DNA of 64,000 bases from Saturnia japonica (taxonomy: Eukaryota; Arthropoda; Insecta; Lepidoptera; Saturniidae), in the NCBI GenBank assembly GCA_033032175.1, contig CM065304.1, positions 15,128,001 to 15,192,000 on the forward strand. Direction: 5' to 3'. Below the pieces are notes generated by a model. That model worked only from the letters and a program-made list of their open reading frames with translations, did no database searches and was not told where the DNA came from. Shown here in pieces: positions 21,840-31,329 of this stretch (its first letter is position 1; every line of letters begins with the position of its first letter). The position numbers were made by a program, and so were the translations under genes.

Positions 21840-22562
21840 CTACCTTTCGTTATCGCTGTTTCTATGACCATGGAAAAAACGAAATTCACATTATTTTTAA
21901 ATACGAATTCCGTGGTGGAACCAGCGCAGCACAGACGGCACGCAATATCAACGTCGGGACTAGGTATCGCAAGTAAACGCGCGATACATTTTTGATTCAA
22001 TCGTTTCAATTTTGGATTTTTTGATCTCAACAATGAATCCCGTGGCCGACCGAAAATGAAAGTTGATAGCGATAAATTGAAACCCGGCAGATTCATCTCA
22101 TACCACGTCCGTATTAGCAGCAGCCTTCAACGTAAGTGATAAAACGATACTGATTCGTTTACGCCAAATTGAAAAGATAAAAAAGCTAAGAAAATAGATA
22201 CCCTATGAACTCACTGAACATCAAAAACAAAATCGCGTTGAAGCTTGCTGTAACATGTTGAATAGGCATACAAATGAGGAGATACTGTATCCTGTATGAT
22301 AATCAAAACGTCCGTCACTGCGTCCGTGCGTCACACCACTGGGTTGGACACAGGGGATGCAGCTAAATGATATCCTAAACGCAAATTAAGTCAAAAGAAC
22401 CTGTGCCGGCATTGTTCATTCAATATCTTCAAACCTGGTAAAACAATTTCTGAACAGGTGTACTATGAAGAATTGTAAATGATGATGGACAAGCTCGCTC
22501 TCAAAGAACCAACACTTGTTAATTGTTCTACTCCACTCGTTCTTCACGACAACGCTCGTATT
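21840..22562 (+). pseudogene. Decayed mariner transposase relic
   Basis: Related to the transposase at 16406-17425. Broken frames read KYEFRGGTSAAQTARNIN (compare EYEYRRGSNAAQAARNIND), NNESRGRPK, PKRKLSQK, VYYEEL and finally TPLVLHDNAR, where homology stops abruptly at about 22562 before the third catalytic motif. Many stops and small indels. No TIR was found at either side, so it is an old truncated copy. Confidence 0.75.
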
Positions 22563-24848
22563 TTCATTTATATACATTTTTAAAGTATGGTATGAGTATG
22601 AAAAATATATAAATGACCAAGATGAGCTAAAGTCGTAACATAGGAAACGATGGTTCACTTTAAATGTTTACGTTCACGAAAGTATTCTTTATCTTTTTCA
22701 AACGAACTTCTCGAAATTCCTTTCAAGCACCTCAGTCTAAAGTAATAATCCTAATCGATAATAGTTTGTTTGACTTTAGATTTCTCATCGAATTGTTTGA
22801 TTATTGAATACCAATCACGCTGAATATCTTCGATATCAACACATAAGTATCTCATAATATGTTCTAACCTTATTTTATCTTTCACTATATAATGTTTAAG
22901 TATTCTAAACTCAAATGATTTCATTACCTTTACTATTCCATAAAAAAATTGTTTTTAATAAATATACTCATAAACACTTTTTCCCATTTTCAAGTAATTT
23001 ATTTCATTATAAACGTTACTTGACAAGTAAAGTCACAATTACCTATAAACATAATAATATATGATTTATTTTTAAATGCCACATCATTACATCAATTAAA
23101 TATTTTTGCATCAAAATAATTAGTTTAATGCAAACAAACCAAATCTTTAACAAAACTAGTATTAAAAATAATTCGAAAATATGCATTAATATCATATTTA
23201 TATTTTTTCCTCTAATGCGCAACAAAAAAGTTAGGCCATATACGAAAATATTGTTTTAATATCCAATAAACTGATTGCACATCAAATAAACCAGAGCGTA
23301 CAAACGTAATACTCATACATTATTATTATTATTATTTGAATAAAAGGGATACTATAGTTTTAACTAAGAAATAGCCATTCAAAAGATAGTTCCGAGCGTG
23401 TCAGGTTTTTTGTGATAATGAAAAGAATGAGCCGAGCGAGCGAAGCGAGCGTCCCGCCTAGGCGGCCGGCGAGTTCCTTAAATTATAAATTGCCTTAAGC
23501 GCTTAAAATGTAGAAGCTTTGTTTTTATAATAATTACAAATTTTAATGTAAGCTAGTTATTATTAGCGAAGCGAAGCGTCACGAACTCAAATTGTTGCTA
23601 AAATAATAATATTTTTTTATATAAAAAAGGAAGATTTTTGATTTACAGTTATATACTAGCCATAATATATTACTTATGGTGGTGCTTGGTAGTAAACTAG
23701 AAGACTAATTGGTATAATGTAGGGGCTTCTATATCTCGCCTTCAGAAAGCTATATTTTTGTTCGACATATTTATATACCTAGTATTTTCGAGAAATTAAG
23801 CATTTCTTTGAAGTTACTCATGATCTAAATGATTCAGTGACCTTGGCCACCCACAAAAACAGTAATATTATTATTTATTTTATAAAAATAATTGTATTAG
23901 CGATTGAATATAAGAGGGAAATATAATAAGGAAAATAATACGTTCTGAACAATTTTCTTATTGTTACATTTTGGTAAACTTAGGCACAAAGCATTAAACA
24001 TAATTATAGGTAGGTATAAATATTAAATAATTTGAAACCGATATCTTGTATTACTTATTTATTACAATACAGGATATTGTTATATAATAATTATAACAAA
24101 GATTTCTTTTTCACTTTGTTGTATAAGAAAGATTAGGTTATTACTCTGTTTACTAAAAATTCATTATTCATTCATATCATTTAATATTTTTTATGTTCGT
24201 AATGACTTTTCTACTATTGTCTTCTTTCTTTTATCCTTATCCCACTTAAATAGGGTAGCCACATATTTTCCTCTTCATACGCCTATAATTCCTCACAAAC
24301 CTTCTTCGGTCTTCCTGTGCTCCTATTATATCCCCCTATCCTGTATCCGTCCACCTATATACGTAACATTCTTCTAATTGTATGATTTATTAACATTTTT
24401 ATTTCCTAATGACTATTCTACATAAGTAAATAACTATTTAAAAAAACAATAGTTGTAATAAAATGTCTTGCTTCTTCTTAACATCAAAATTTTTGTTCTA
24501 TCCAGTAATATTGACTTTTACATATTGTTACTTTTATTACGCCTCCCAAACGGAATTATATTACCTTTATTTTAAAGATATCTGAGTTTTAATAAACGTT
24601 TTGTGCATAGCGAGTTTTACAAAGCGTTCCGAATGTTGCTTTGCGAATACTATAATATTATAATCCATTCTATCAGATTGTCTCTCAGAATAACAAATGT
24701 ATATGGAATTATTTGGGGCTTTCTTTGTCGGTTTGAACACGTGAAAATTAAATAAATAATAATCTGATGTTTACTGTACAGACAGTAAACCCAATTACTC
24801 GATGAAAGACACTAGGATGAGTAGGATGAATTGAAATATGTAGGTAGG
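22563..24848. other. AT-rich DNA with one GC-rich patch
   Basis: Mostly featureless. The patch near 23430-23475 ('gagcgagcgaagcgagcg', then the perfect palindrome CCGCCTAGGCGG at 23454-23465) and a 'gcgaagcgaagcgtc' echo near 23568 stand out in otherwise AT-rich DNA. Confidence 0.4.
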
Positions 24849-25085
24849 AATGGGGCCGTATTTATCGGAAGAGGTAAAAATAACAGTTATTTACAAGTAA
24901 CAGTTTTGAACTGTTATCTAATATCAGAACAAGCTGTTACTAAATACTAGGCTGTTCCTTATACTAGTGAGGCGTATTTATCGGAGCAGATACAAAAAAA
25001 AAACAGGTTTTTCTGAGTAACAGCTCGTAACCGTTAACTATAAAACGAACAGGCTGTTCTTACGTGCCTGTTCCAGAAAGTGTTA
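24849..25085. repeat. Degenerate tandem duplication, about 118 bp units
   Basis: 'gtatttatcgga.gagg' at 24855 recurs as 'gtatttatcggagcaga' at 24971, and both units continue with 'aacag..' and 'aggctgttc'. Many short AACAG/CTGTT words form small hairpins, e.g. AACAGTT-ttg-AACTGTT near 24900-24916. Confidence 0.5.
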
Positions 25086-25144
25086 CTGTTTCAGTTTGGA
25101 ATATGCTTTTCTGTGTTCTACCGTGAGGATGTTTGTTATAAATT

Positions 25145-25240
25145 ATTAATTGATTAGGTTTCATTGATGGACTGGTTGATGGATTGATGGGTGGATGAAT
25201 TGAATGATGGATTGATCGATGGATTGATTGATAGATTAAC
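25145..25240. repeat. (gatggatt)n minisatellite-like stretch
   Basis: Irregular repeats of 'gatggattgat' units. The minus-strand frame through it reads as low-complexity Ser, Ile, His and Pro and is not a gene. Confidence 0.6.
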
Positions 25241-25249
25241 TGTATGGGT

Positions 25250-25870
25250 ATGGGTACTTTTTGAGGTTTTTTATTTTTTTCCTTTGTATCCTTTGTATAT
25301 GAATAATGGTCTACCTTGATGCCAAATTTCAAGTTTCTGAGTCACCTAGACGTAGTCTAGTTTTTGATGAGTGAGTGATTAAAATGCTACTTTTCAGACC
25401 CTAATAACTCAAGAACTATAATAGGTTGATACATGAAATTTGGAATTCTAAACTTCCCATGGGGTTCTATTAAACATACAAATTTTCAAATGTGTAGGTT
25501 GAATAGTTTTTAAATTATGGAGGGGTCGAAAATACCTCGGAATGGTTCGTGTAAATATTTACACCGGCTGGCGTTATAGTGGTGGATATTTCTTATTATA
25601 TACTAAGTAAACTTTTTCAAGGGTTATTTATTTAGTTTGAGAAACTATTATATTTAGTCGATGAAATATTTGATAATACAGATTTTAAAGGTAGAGAAAA
25701 TTTGAGCTTTTTTTGTAGCGGTATTTTTTGTTGGCACACATGTCTATATAATTTGTATTTGTTTATATCTGGACTTATTAACGTTAGGTTACCATAAGTA
25801 CAATAGTTTACAATTTAGCAACAAAATATCTAATTTGTACAAGAACTTTGAAAGTTAGTCTTCATTGTAT
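25250..25870. other. AT-rich DNA, no gene seen
   Basis: No motif recognised. Confidence 0.4.
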
Positions 25871-26110
25871 TTAAATACTGAATTCATTATTTCCAGCTAG
25901 TATCATAATATAATTTTGAATGAAGCACATTAAAAAACATATAAGATAAACAAGAACAGTACCAGCAGCTGTTAAATATCCATAATAACTTACTTTATTT
26001 CGCGGCGCTGTGCGTCGCGGAGCAGATTTCGCCCACCGACCTTGATCTTGGTTTGAGTGGCCACGTGCCATGCACGAGCGCATGTTGACTAGAAGAAACT
26101 TTGAATACAT
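25871..26110 (-). CDS. Possible small membrane protein or first exon; identity unknown
   Basis: An open frame of up to 79 codons. Three Mets are possible (26110, 26083, 26071); MARGHSNQDQGRWAK from 26071 is the most gene-like. The first part is GC-rich and basic. The second, from NKVSYYGYLTAAG on, contains one hydrophobic segment of about 20-25 residues (LTAAGTVLVYLICFLMCF) and a short tail, which would make a small single-pass membrane protein. However, GTAAGT, a perfect splice donor, lies at the switch point (ACTTAC at 25988-25993 on the plus strand), and composition drops to AT-rich exactly there. So the true product may be a first exon ending in ..APRNK. I recognise no family. Confidence 0.3.
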   Translation of the reverse strand: MYSKFLLVNMRSCMARGHSNQDQGRWAKSAPRRTAPRNKVSYYGYLTAAGTVLVYLICFLMCFIQNYIMILAGNNEFSI

Positions 26111-26640
26111 TCACGAGGCGATTCAATTAGCAACACAATAAATCTCATATTTTTATTTAATTATTGTGTACTTTTCTTTTTTTCCTTCAGAGTATGGACC
26201 TTCCAGAAAAGAACATTAAACTATCAATTTAGCATTTTATTTTAATTCAGGTGTATTTTATATTTTTTCTTTAACTACAAATAAAATAATAAGCTGGCCC
26301 GGCAGAAGTTGTAATGCTCTTTCTGATTATTAATGGCTCCACCACAGTGCCACCTATCGGACCACCAAGCTATGAACCATCGCGTCGGCTTGATAAATAT
26401 ACACATACATTATGTGAAATAAGCTGAATCAGTCAAGTGTTTAAGTCGTTCAGAAATTATATACGACCACTAACAGACGCACGTAAGATTTTTATTATTT
26501 ACAAGATAACTCTAACAAGTCCTATTCTATATAAATAAAATGATAGAGGTTTACTAACGTTTTGAATAATTTATAAAGTGGTGTATTTTATGTTTTAAAA
26601 TGCCTGATTTAGAGTTTATCGCTTTAATAACTACAGTTTA
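26111..26640. other. AT-rich DNA, no gene seen
   Basis: No motif recognised. Confidence 0.35.
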
Positions 26641-26644
26641 TAAC

Positions 26645-26900
26645 TGCCTCATTATTCTAGTGGTTCTAAACGCGACTGCTATGCTCGAGGTCCTAGTTTA
26701 GATTCTCAGGTTGAGCAAAATGCTATTGGGTTTTTCTATGAAATTCTCCGTAGTAGCTTGGAGTTTGGGTTTGTGCCCGATTAATGGCAATAGCCTCGCC
26801 CCCTATTACATGGGACATAAAACATACTCAGCGAACTGTGGGTGTACATCTCTGCATGAACACTTCGGTCACACAGGTGTGATGGTATGTTATGTAACTT
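26645..26900 (+). mobile_element. Probable degraded tRNA-derived SINE
   Basis: Starts with tRNA-like words ('ctcattattctagtggttct', then 'gaggtcctagtttagattct', a worn B box). The body 'gcctcgccccctattacatg', 'aacactt', 'tcacacaggtgtgatg' fits a common lepidopteran SINE body as I remember it. The 64-codon frame inside is incidental. Confidence 0.5.
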
Positions 26901-26904
26901 CATA

Positions 26905-27737
26905 GTTACGAATAGTGCGCTTAGTTCGCGTAGCGCAATTTATCACAGGATTTTTATAGAAAGTATTTCTTTGGTCGCAAATAATTTTGAATTCGTGATC
27001 CCTTTACAGTATTTAATTAAATGGAGAACTGTAATGCAATCTTAATCTACATTAAATGCCCAAGTTAACTAACAAACCTATAATACTAAATTGGATAAAA
27101 TAGTTGCGCAAATATAGCAATATTTTTAAATATTATGTTGAAGACAAAAATACTTACTGTGACTCAACCATAGAAAATAGATATATGCCATCGCAGATTC
27201 TTCTCTGGTTTTTTAAAGAACTACAATTCTTTAGAACATTATTATCTCATAAGGTTTACCCAACGTAATCACGAAAATCGTTCAAAACCGAAAATCATTT
27301 TAGGCACCACAAACTTAATTGGAATGTATTGTTTAAATGAACCAGTTGGCGACAAAATTGTGTATGATATGTGCTTACTTATTATGTGTTACGTGTATAA
27401 GATTAGAATAACGATAGAATAGATAAAATTTATAGAATAAGTTTATATGGAAAAATGTACAACATCACATTGAATGTATGAACAATACGCGGTAACACTG
27501 CCCGTAATTTCTATTGTTTTTGTCTTTGTATGAAATATGTGCTTAATGTATTTAATGTATTGATGTTGAATGGATAGGGAATATAATAAGGAACAATTTT
27601 ATATATAACTTGTATATGTAACTTATATGTATATTCAAATAAATATAGAGCGGAAAACAGGGCGACTAAAATGAAAATAGATAAATTTATATTAGACAAA
27701 ATAGACAAAATGTAGAGGCTCTCTTTAAGGTAATTCA
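26905..27737. other. AT-rich DNA, no gene seen
   Basis: No motif recognised. Confidence 0.35.
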
Positions 27738-28050
27738 CTAGGTTTTAAGCTCGACAAAAATCGTGTCGGGCACGGTTCTAGTCATCGGGTACATGCTACG
27801 ACATAATAAGAAACAAGATTGGTCGTCCTGTGAACACCTCAGTAAAACGAAGAGCTCGTGTTTCATTTGAAGACCCAGCATCTCAAACGGCTGTGCATTA
27901 TTCCACCCCCCCAGGCCCCTCGCCACCACCTCGCCCTACTGGCATCCTTACGGTGTCTATGAGACGGGCACCCGGCCAAACAAAATAGCCCGTCCAAACC
28001 GGGAAGTGTCGAACCCCCCTCCCTCATGCAGAGGAGAGGTGACGCACACC
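27738..28050. repeat. GC-rich island, likely transposon relic, unclassified
   Basis: About 310 bp that is far more GC-rich than its surroundings, with 'cctcgccaccacctcgccct', 'gagacgggcacccggcca' and 'cccgtccaaaccgggaagtg'. It resembles untranslated parts of GC-rich LINEs, but no coding frame with a motif was found and there is no second copy in the window. Confidence 0.35.
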
Positions 28051-28600
28051 CAACAGAACCTTTCTTTAAAAATTATCTAAATTTCAGTGAAGACTGCATT
28101 AAAATGTATTTCGTATTTTAAAAGATCTAAGCGTACATAGGGGGCAGACAGGGGAAGTGACTTTATTTTATACTACCGTAAAATCATACAACTATAGTCC
28201 TAGCACACAACAATGGTCAAAATAGACCTTGTGACATTTAACAATATTACTATGGATTAAATGACATCTATTGGAAAAAAATATCATTTTTTACGAAGTC
28301 AGATCGTAGGTAAGCTTCCCTACATTCAAAATTGCCTCTATTCTTTGCTTAAGAGTCTCAAAATATAGTGATCGCAAAAAAAAAAACAAGTTTTCACTTG
28401 ATAACTGAGCTCGTCAAACTTTTAGTCAGATAGTGCGCAGAAAGTTCAACTAAAAGTTTATTTTATATATAGTTTTAAAGGTAAGTTATTAGGTAGCAAT
28501 ATACATTTGTAGTATTTTACAAATCTTTGTGAAGTTTTTATTTATTTTGGAATTAATAGTTTTTCATATTTTACTTTCAAAAATAGTCCAACGTTTTTTT
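28051..28600. other. AT-rich DNA, no gene seen
   Basis: No motif recognised. Confidence 0.35.
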
Positions 28601-29270
28601 TTAACCATGGTTGAAAGTTCCGGTTGCTACCAGGTAAAGGTGTTGTTTTTGCTTTACGATGTCGAGAAGAAAACCAGGAGATCATTATTAGCCTATTTAG
28701 TACTAAGTGGCATAGCTAGATCAACAGATACGCTTAGCTCTAAAACTTGTTGTGGCATCAAGAATCATACCTAAATCAGAAGATAATCTAAAAGAAGTTT
28801 TTTTAAACCATGATTTACCCGACTAATGAGCTACAGGTACTTGAGCATCTTCCTACATTTAAGAATCTACAGCCATAACTGATCCAAATCTTAGTCTATC
28901 GCGCAATTTCTTGAAGACAAAACAAACTAAGTAGTTTCAAGGGGAAAGAAAGGTGGTCGTAAGAAAAAACTGAATTTAGCTGCAAGGAAAAGCAGTTATA
29001 TAAAATAAATCAAGAAATTATAGAATGAAGTATAAACTTCTTGGATGGAAGGGCATAAGAGTAAGCATGAAAAACAGTGAACTTTTTTGGAATTGAGAAA
29101 GATATAGGTTCCAACCATATGGAAATATGTAGTTAATGAATATGATTCTTAGAAGAAAGTGATGAATAATTATAAAAACCAAGAGAATATTCAATCACAT
29201 AACAAATTTTATACAGGAGATTTTGTAGTTGTTGAATATGAAGGCGAGTTGAAATATTGGATGAGCATAT
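28600..29270 (+). pseudogene. Decayed coding relic of unknown family
   Basis: Pieces of non-random protein appear in different frames. At 28607-28774: VESSGCYQVKVLFLLYDVEK then KTRRSLLAYLVLSGIARSTD. Further on, SLSRNFLKTKQTK and NLAARKSSYIK. At 29159-29265: HNKFYTGDFVVVEYEGELKY, a clean acidic and aromatic stretch of the sort found near the ends of some transposon proteins. Stops and frameshifts separate them. A Helitron-like copy begins immediately after, at 29277, and truncates it. I do not assign a family. Confidence 0.35.
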
Positions 29271-29276
29271 ATCAAA

Positions 29277-29945
29277 CTAGCTGTGTCCCACGGTTTCACC
29301 CGTGTTTTTATCCGACAAACACCGCGCCGCCAACACACCGGTAGCTACATATTATTGTTTTGGCATGTATTGTTCTCACTTCTGGCAAGTACAAAAGCAG
29401 TTCGGGAGGGCTTCCACTTCCAACTGGCATATACACCAACTGATCTAGGAACACAACAAACTAAAAGAAAATCATAGATGGGTTTATCACTCTATGCGTA
29501 TGGTATAGTAAATCATCCCTTATTGTACTGCCTTGCGGAATGATTTTTCATAAACGCGAAACACTGTTATTTCTTCCTAAAAGCATAAATATGAATTTTC
29601 ATATCCCTAAATTGAGAAATAGCGGGTTCTTCATTCAAACTTTTTACCCCCCCCTATTTCACCCCTTCAGTTTTATCTTCGCGAAATAAGGTACCCTATT
29701 TCTTTTTTCAAGGTCCAATATATCTCTATACCAAAATTCATCAAAATTGGTTTAATTGGTTCTTTATACGAACTTATATCCCCCATTTCACCATTTCCAG
29801 TTTTATTTTCGCGGCAAAAAGTAACCTATGTCCCAGTATCCAATCTATGTCTTTACCAAAAAAATCATCAAAATTGGTTCAGCGGTCTAGGCGTGAAAAC
29901 ACAACAGAAAGGACAGACAGTTTCTTTCGCAACTATAATATTAGT
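29277..29945 (-). mobile_element. Helitron-like repeat, copy H10
   Basis: Begins 'CTAGctgtgtcccacggtttcacccg', contains 'gcgccgccaacacacc', two internally repeated blocks with 'cagttttat.ttcgcg' and 'atcaaaattggtt', and ends 'cagacagtttctttcgcaac' then 'tataatattagta'. Read on the minus strand it ends in CTAG. No coding. Confidence 0.5.
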
Positions 29946-30976
29946 ATGTATTATTCATTTCATTATGCTGTCATTCTCTATGACGTCATTTACCAATTAA
30001 AATACGATTTATAAAGTAAACCCCCACCAGCAGATAACCACAACAGTTTATAATAATACATTTTGGAGATAAATTATCTTTTGCTATACCTGTAATAAAT
30101 TCTCTCTCTCTATACCTTTCTGTGTTTCTCTATAACTGATACTTTAGTATGGTAAAAATATCAAAAATCGATTGTTGTGGTTTTCTTTTTAGTTTCCTTT
30201 AATAGGGGTTTTTTTATTGTTAGTACAAATCCAAGAAGTGAATCGAATTTTGAGAGGTCGATCTTTTAGACCTCAATTTTTTTGTGATTGATTCATCAGA
30301 GTTAAATTCCAATTATTTTTTTTGGAATGAATTGCCATTCTAAGCGTCGGCGCGGCACTCGACGCGCTTGCGTTTTTATGATCAACCGACAATTTTCCAG
30401 GTGAAGCTGACCCCATTTTAATATGATTTATCATATAGATCTGAGGTCAACTTATATTGGAAAATTTCAAAATCACAGACACTGTACTGTTTTAATTTTA
30501 TGTAAACTTTTATCATCCTCATTTTACAAACTATAATATAAAGTTACCTAAAGTTTCAGCCAATTCAACTGAACAGTTATTTTATAGCATTTTCATTGAA
30601 CAAATGTTCGACGTGATGATTTAAATTGATATAACTTTTTTATTTATTAACTGATTGAAGTAAAACAAACACTAAATTTTAAGTGCAGCTTACCACAATA
30701 TATTAGTGAAAACCGTAGCCAAATCGGTTAAGCCGTTTCTGAGATTAGCGCGCACAAACTCAGTCAAACAGACAAACAGGTAAATAGACAAAAATTCTAG
30801 CAATCATTGTTTTGGGTTCTACTGCGTTGATAAAGTCTCCCATTAATAGTTTTTCTCATATACCTTCTATGTACATCATGTAATCAGTTACGTTTTTATT
30901 ATATGTATGGATAGATATAGATGTAAGACTTGCTGCGGTTTGTCTTGAAAATAGCTGGAAAAGACTGTAATTTATT
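29946..30976. other. AT-rich DNA with a short repeat-like patch
   Basis: The words 'accgtagccaaatcggttaa' and 'cgtttctgagattagcg' near 30712-30750 look like the worn end of a dispersed repeat. Nothing else seen. Confidence 0.35.
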
Positions 30977-30990
30977 TACATTGTTTTATA

Positions 30991-31312
30991 TTTCAAGTTT
31001 ATCTGGACAGGTGTTTTTGACGTGACAACGTCTTATAATTCGATGGAGCCGGCTGCACGCACGAAATAACATGACTCATGCGGCGTTACCTCGCTCTGAG
31101 GCGTTCCAATTAATGCTATCAAACAAATAAAATTAAAATTTTCTTTTGAAAAATGATACCATTCCATCAATATTTTCTTATGGCGTTGTCACGTTCAACT
31201 ATCGTCAGTGAACCGACTTTACAGACAACCGACTTTTTTCGTGCGTGCAGGCGGCTCCATCGAATTATAAGACGTTGTCACGTCAAAAACACCTGTCCAG
31301 ATAAACTTGAAA
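30991..31312. mobile_element. MITE or foldback with near-perfect 75-bp inverted repeats
   Basis: The arm at 30991-31065 ('tttcaagtttatctggacag..') is the reverse complement of 31238-31312 with one mismatch in 75 bp. Beyond the arms the match continues imperfectly ('ttacattgttttata' against 'tttacattatattttaca'). The 172-bp centre has no coding. No transposase of a matching family is present, so it would be non-autonomous. Target duplication and superfamily are not resolved. Confidence 0.8.
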
Positions 31313-31329
31313 TGTAAAATATAATGTAA

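Noticed and set aside
25060..25332. Ser/His/Ile/Pro-rich repeat protein on the minus strand
   Set aside because: It is the translation of a gatggatt-type minisatellite.
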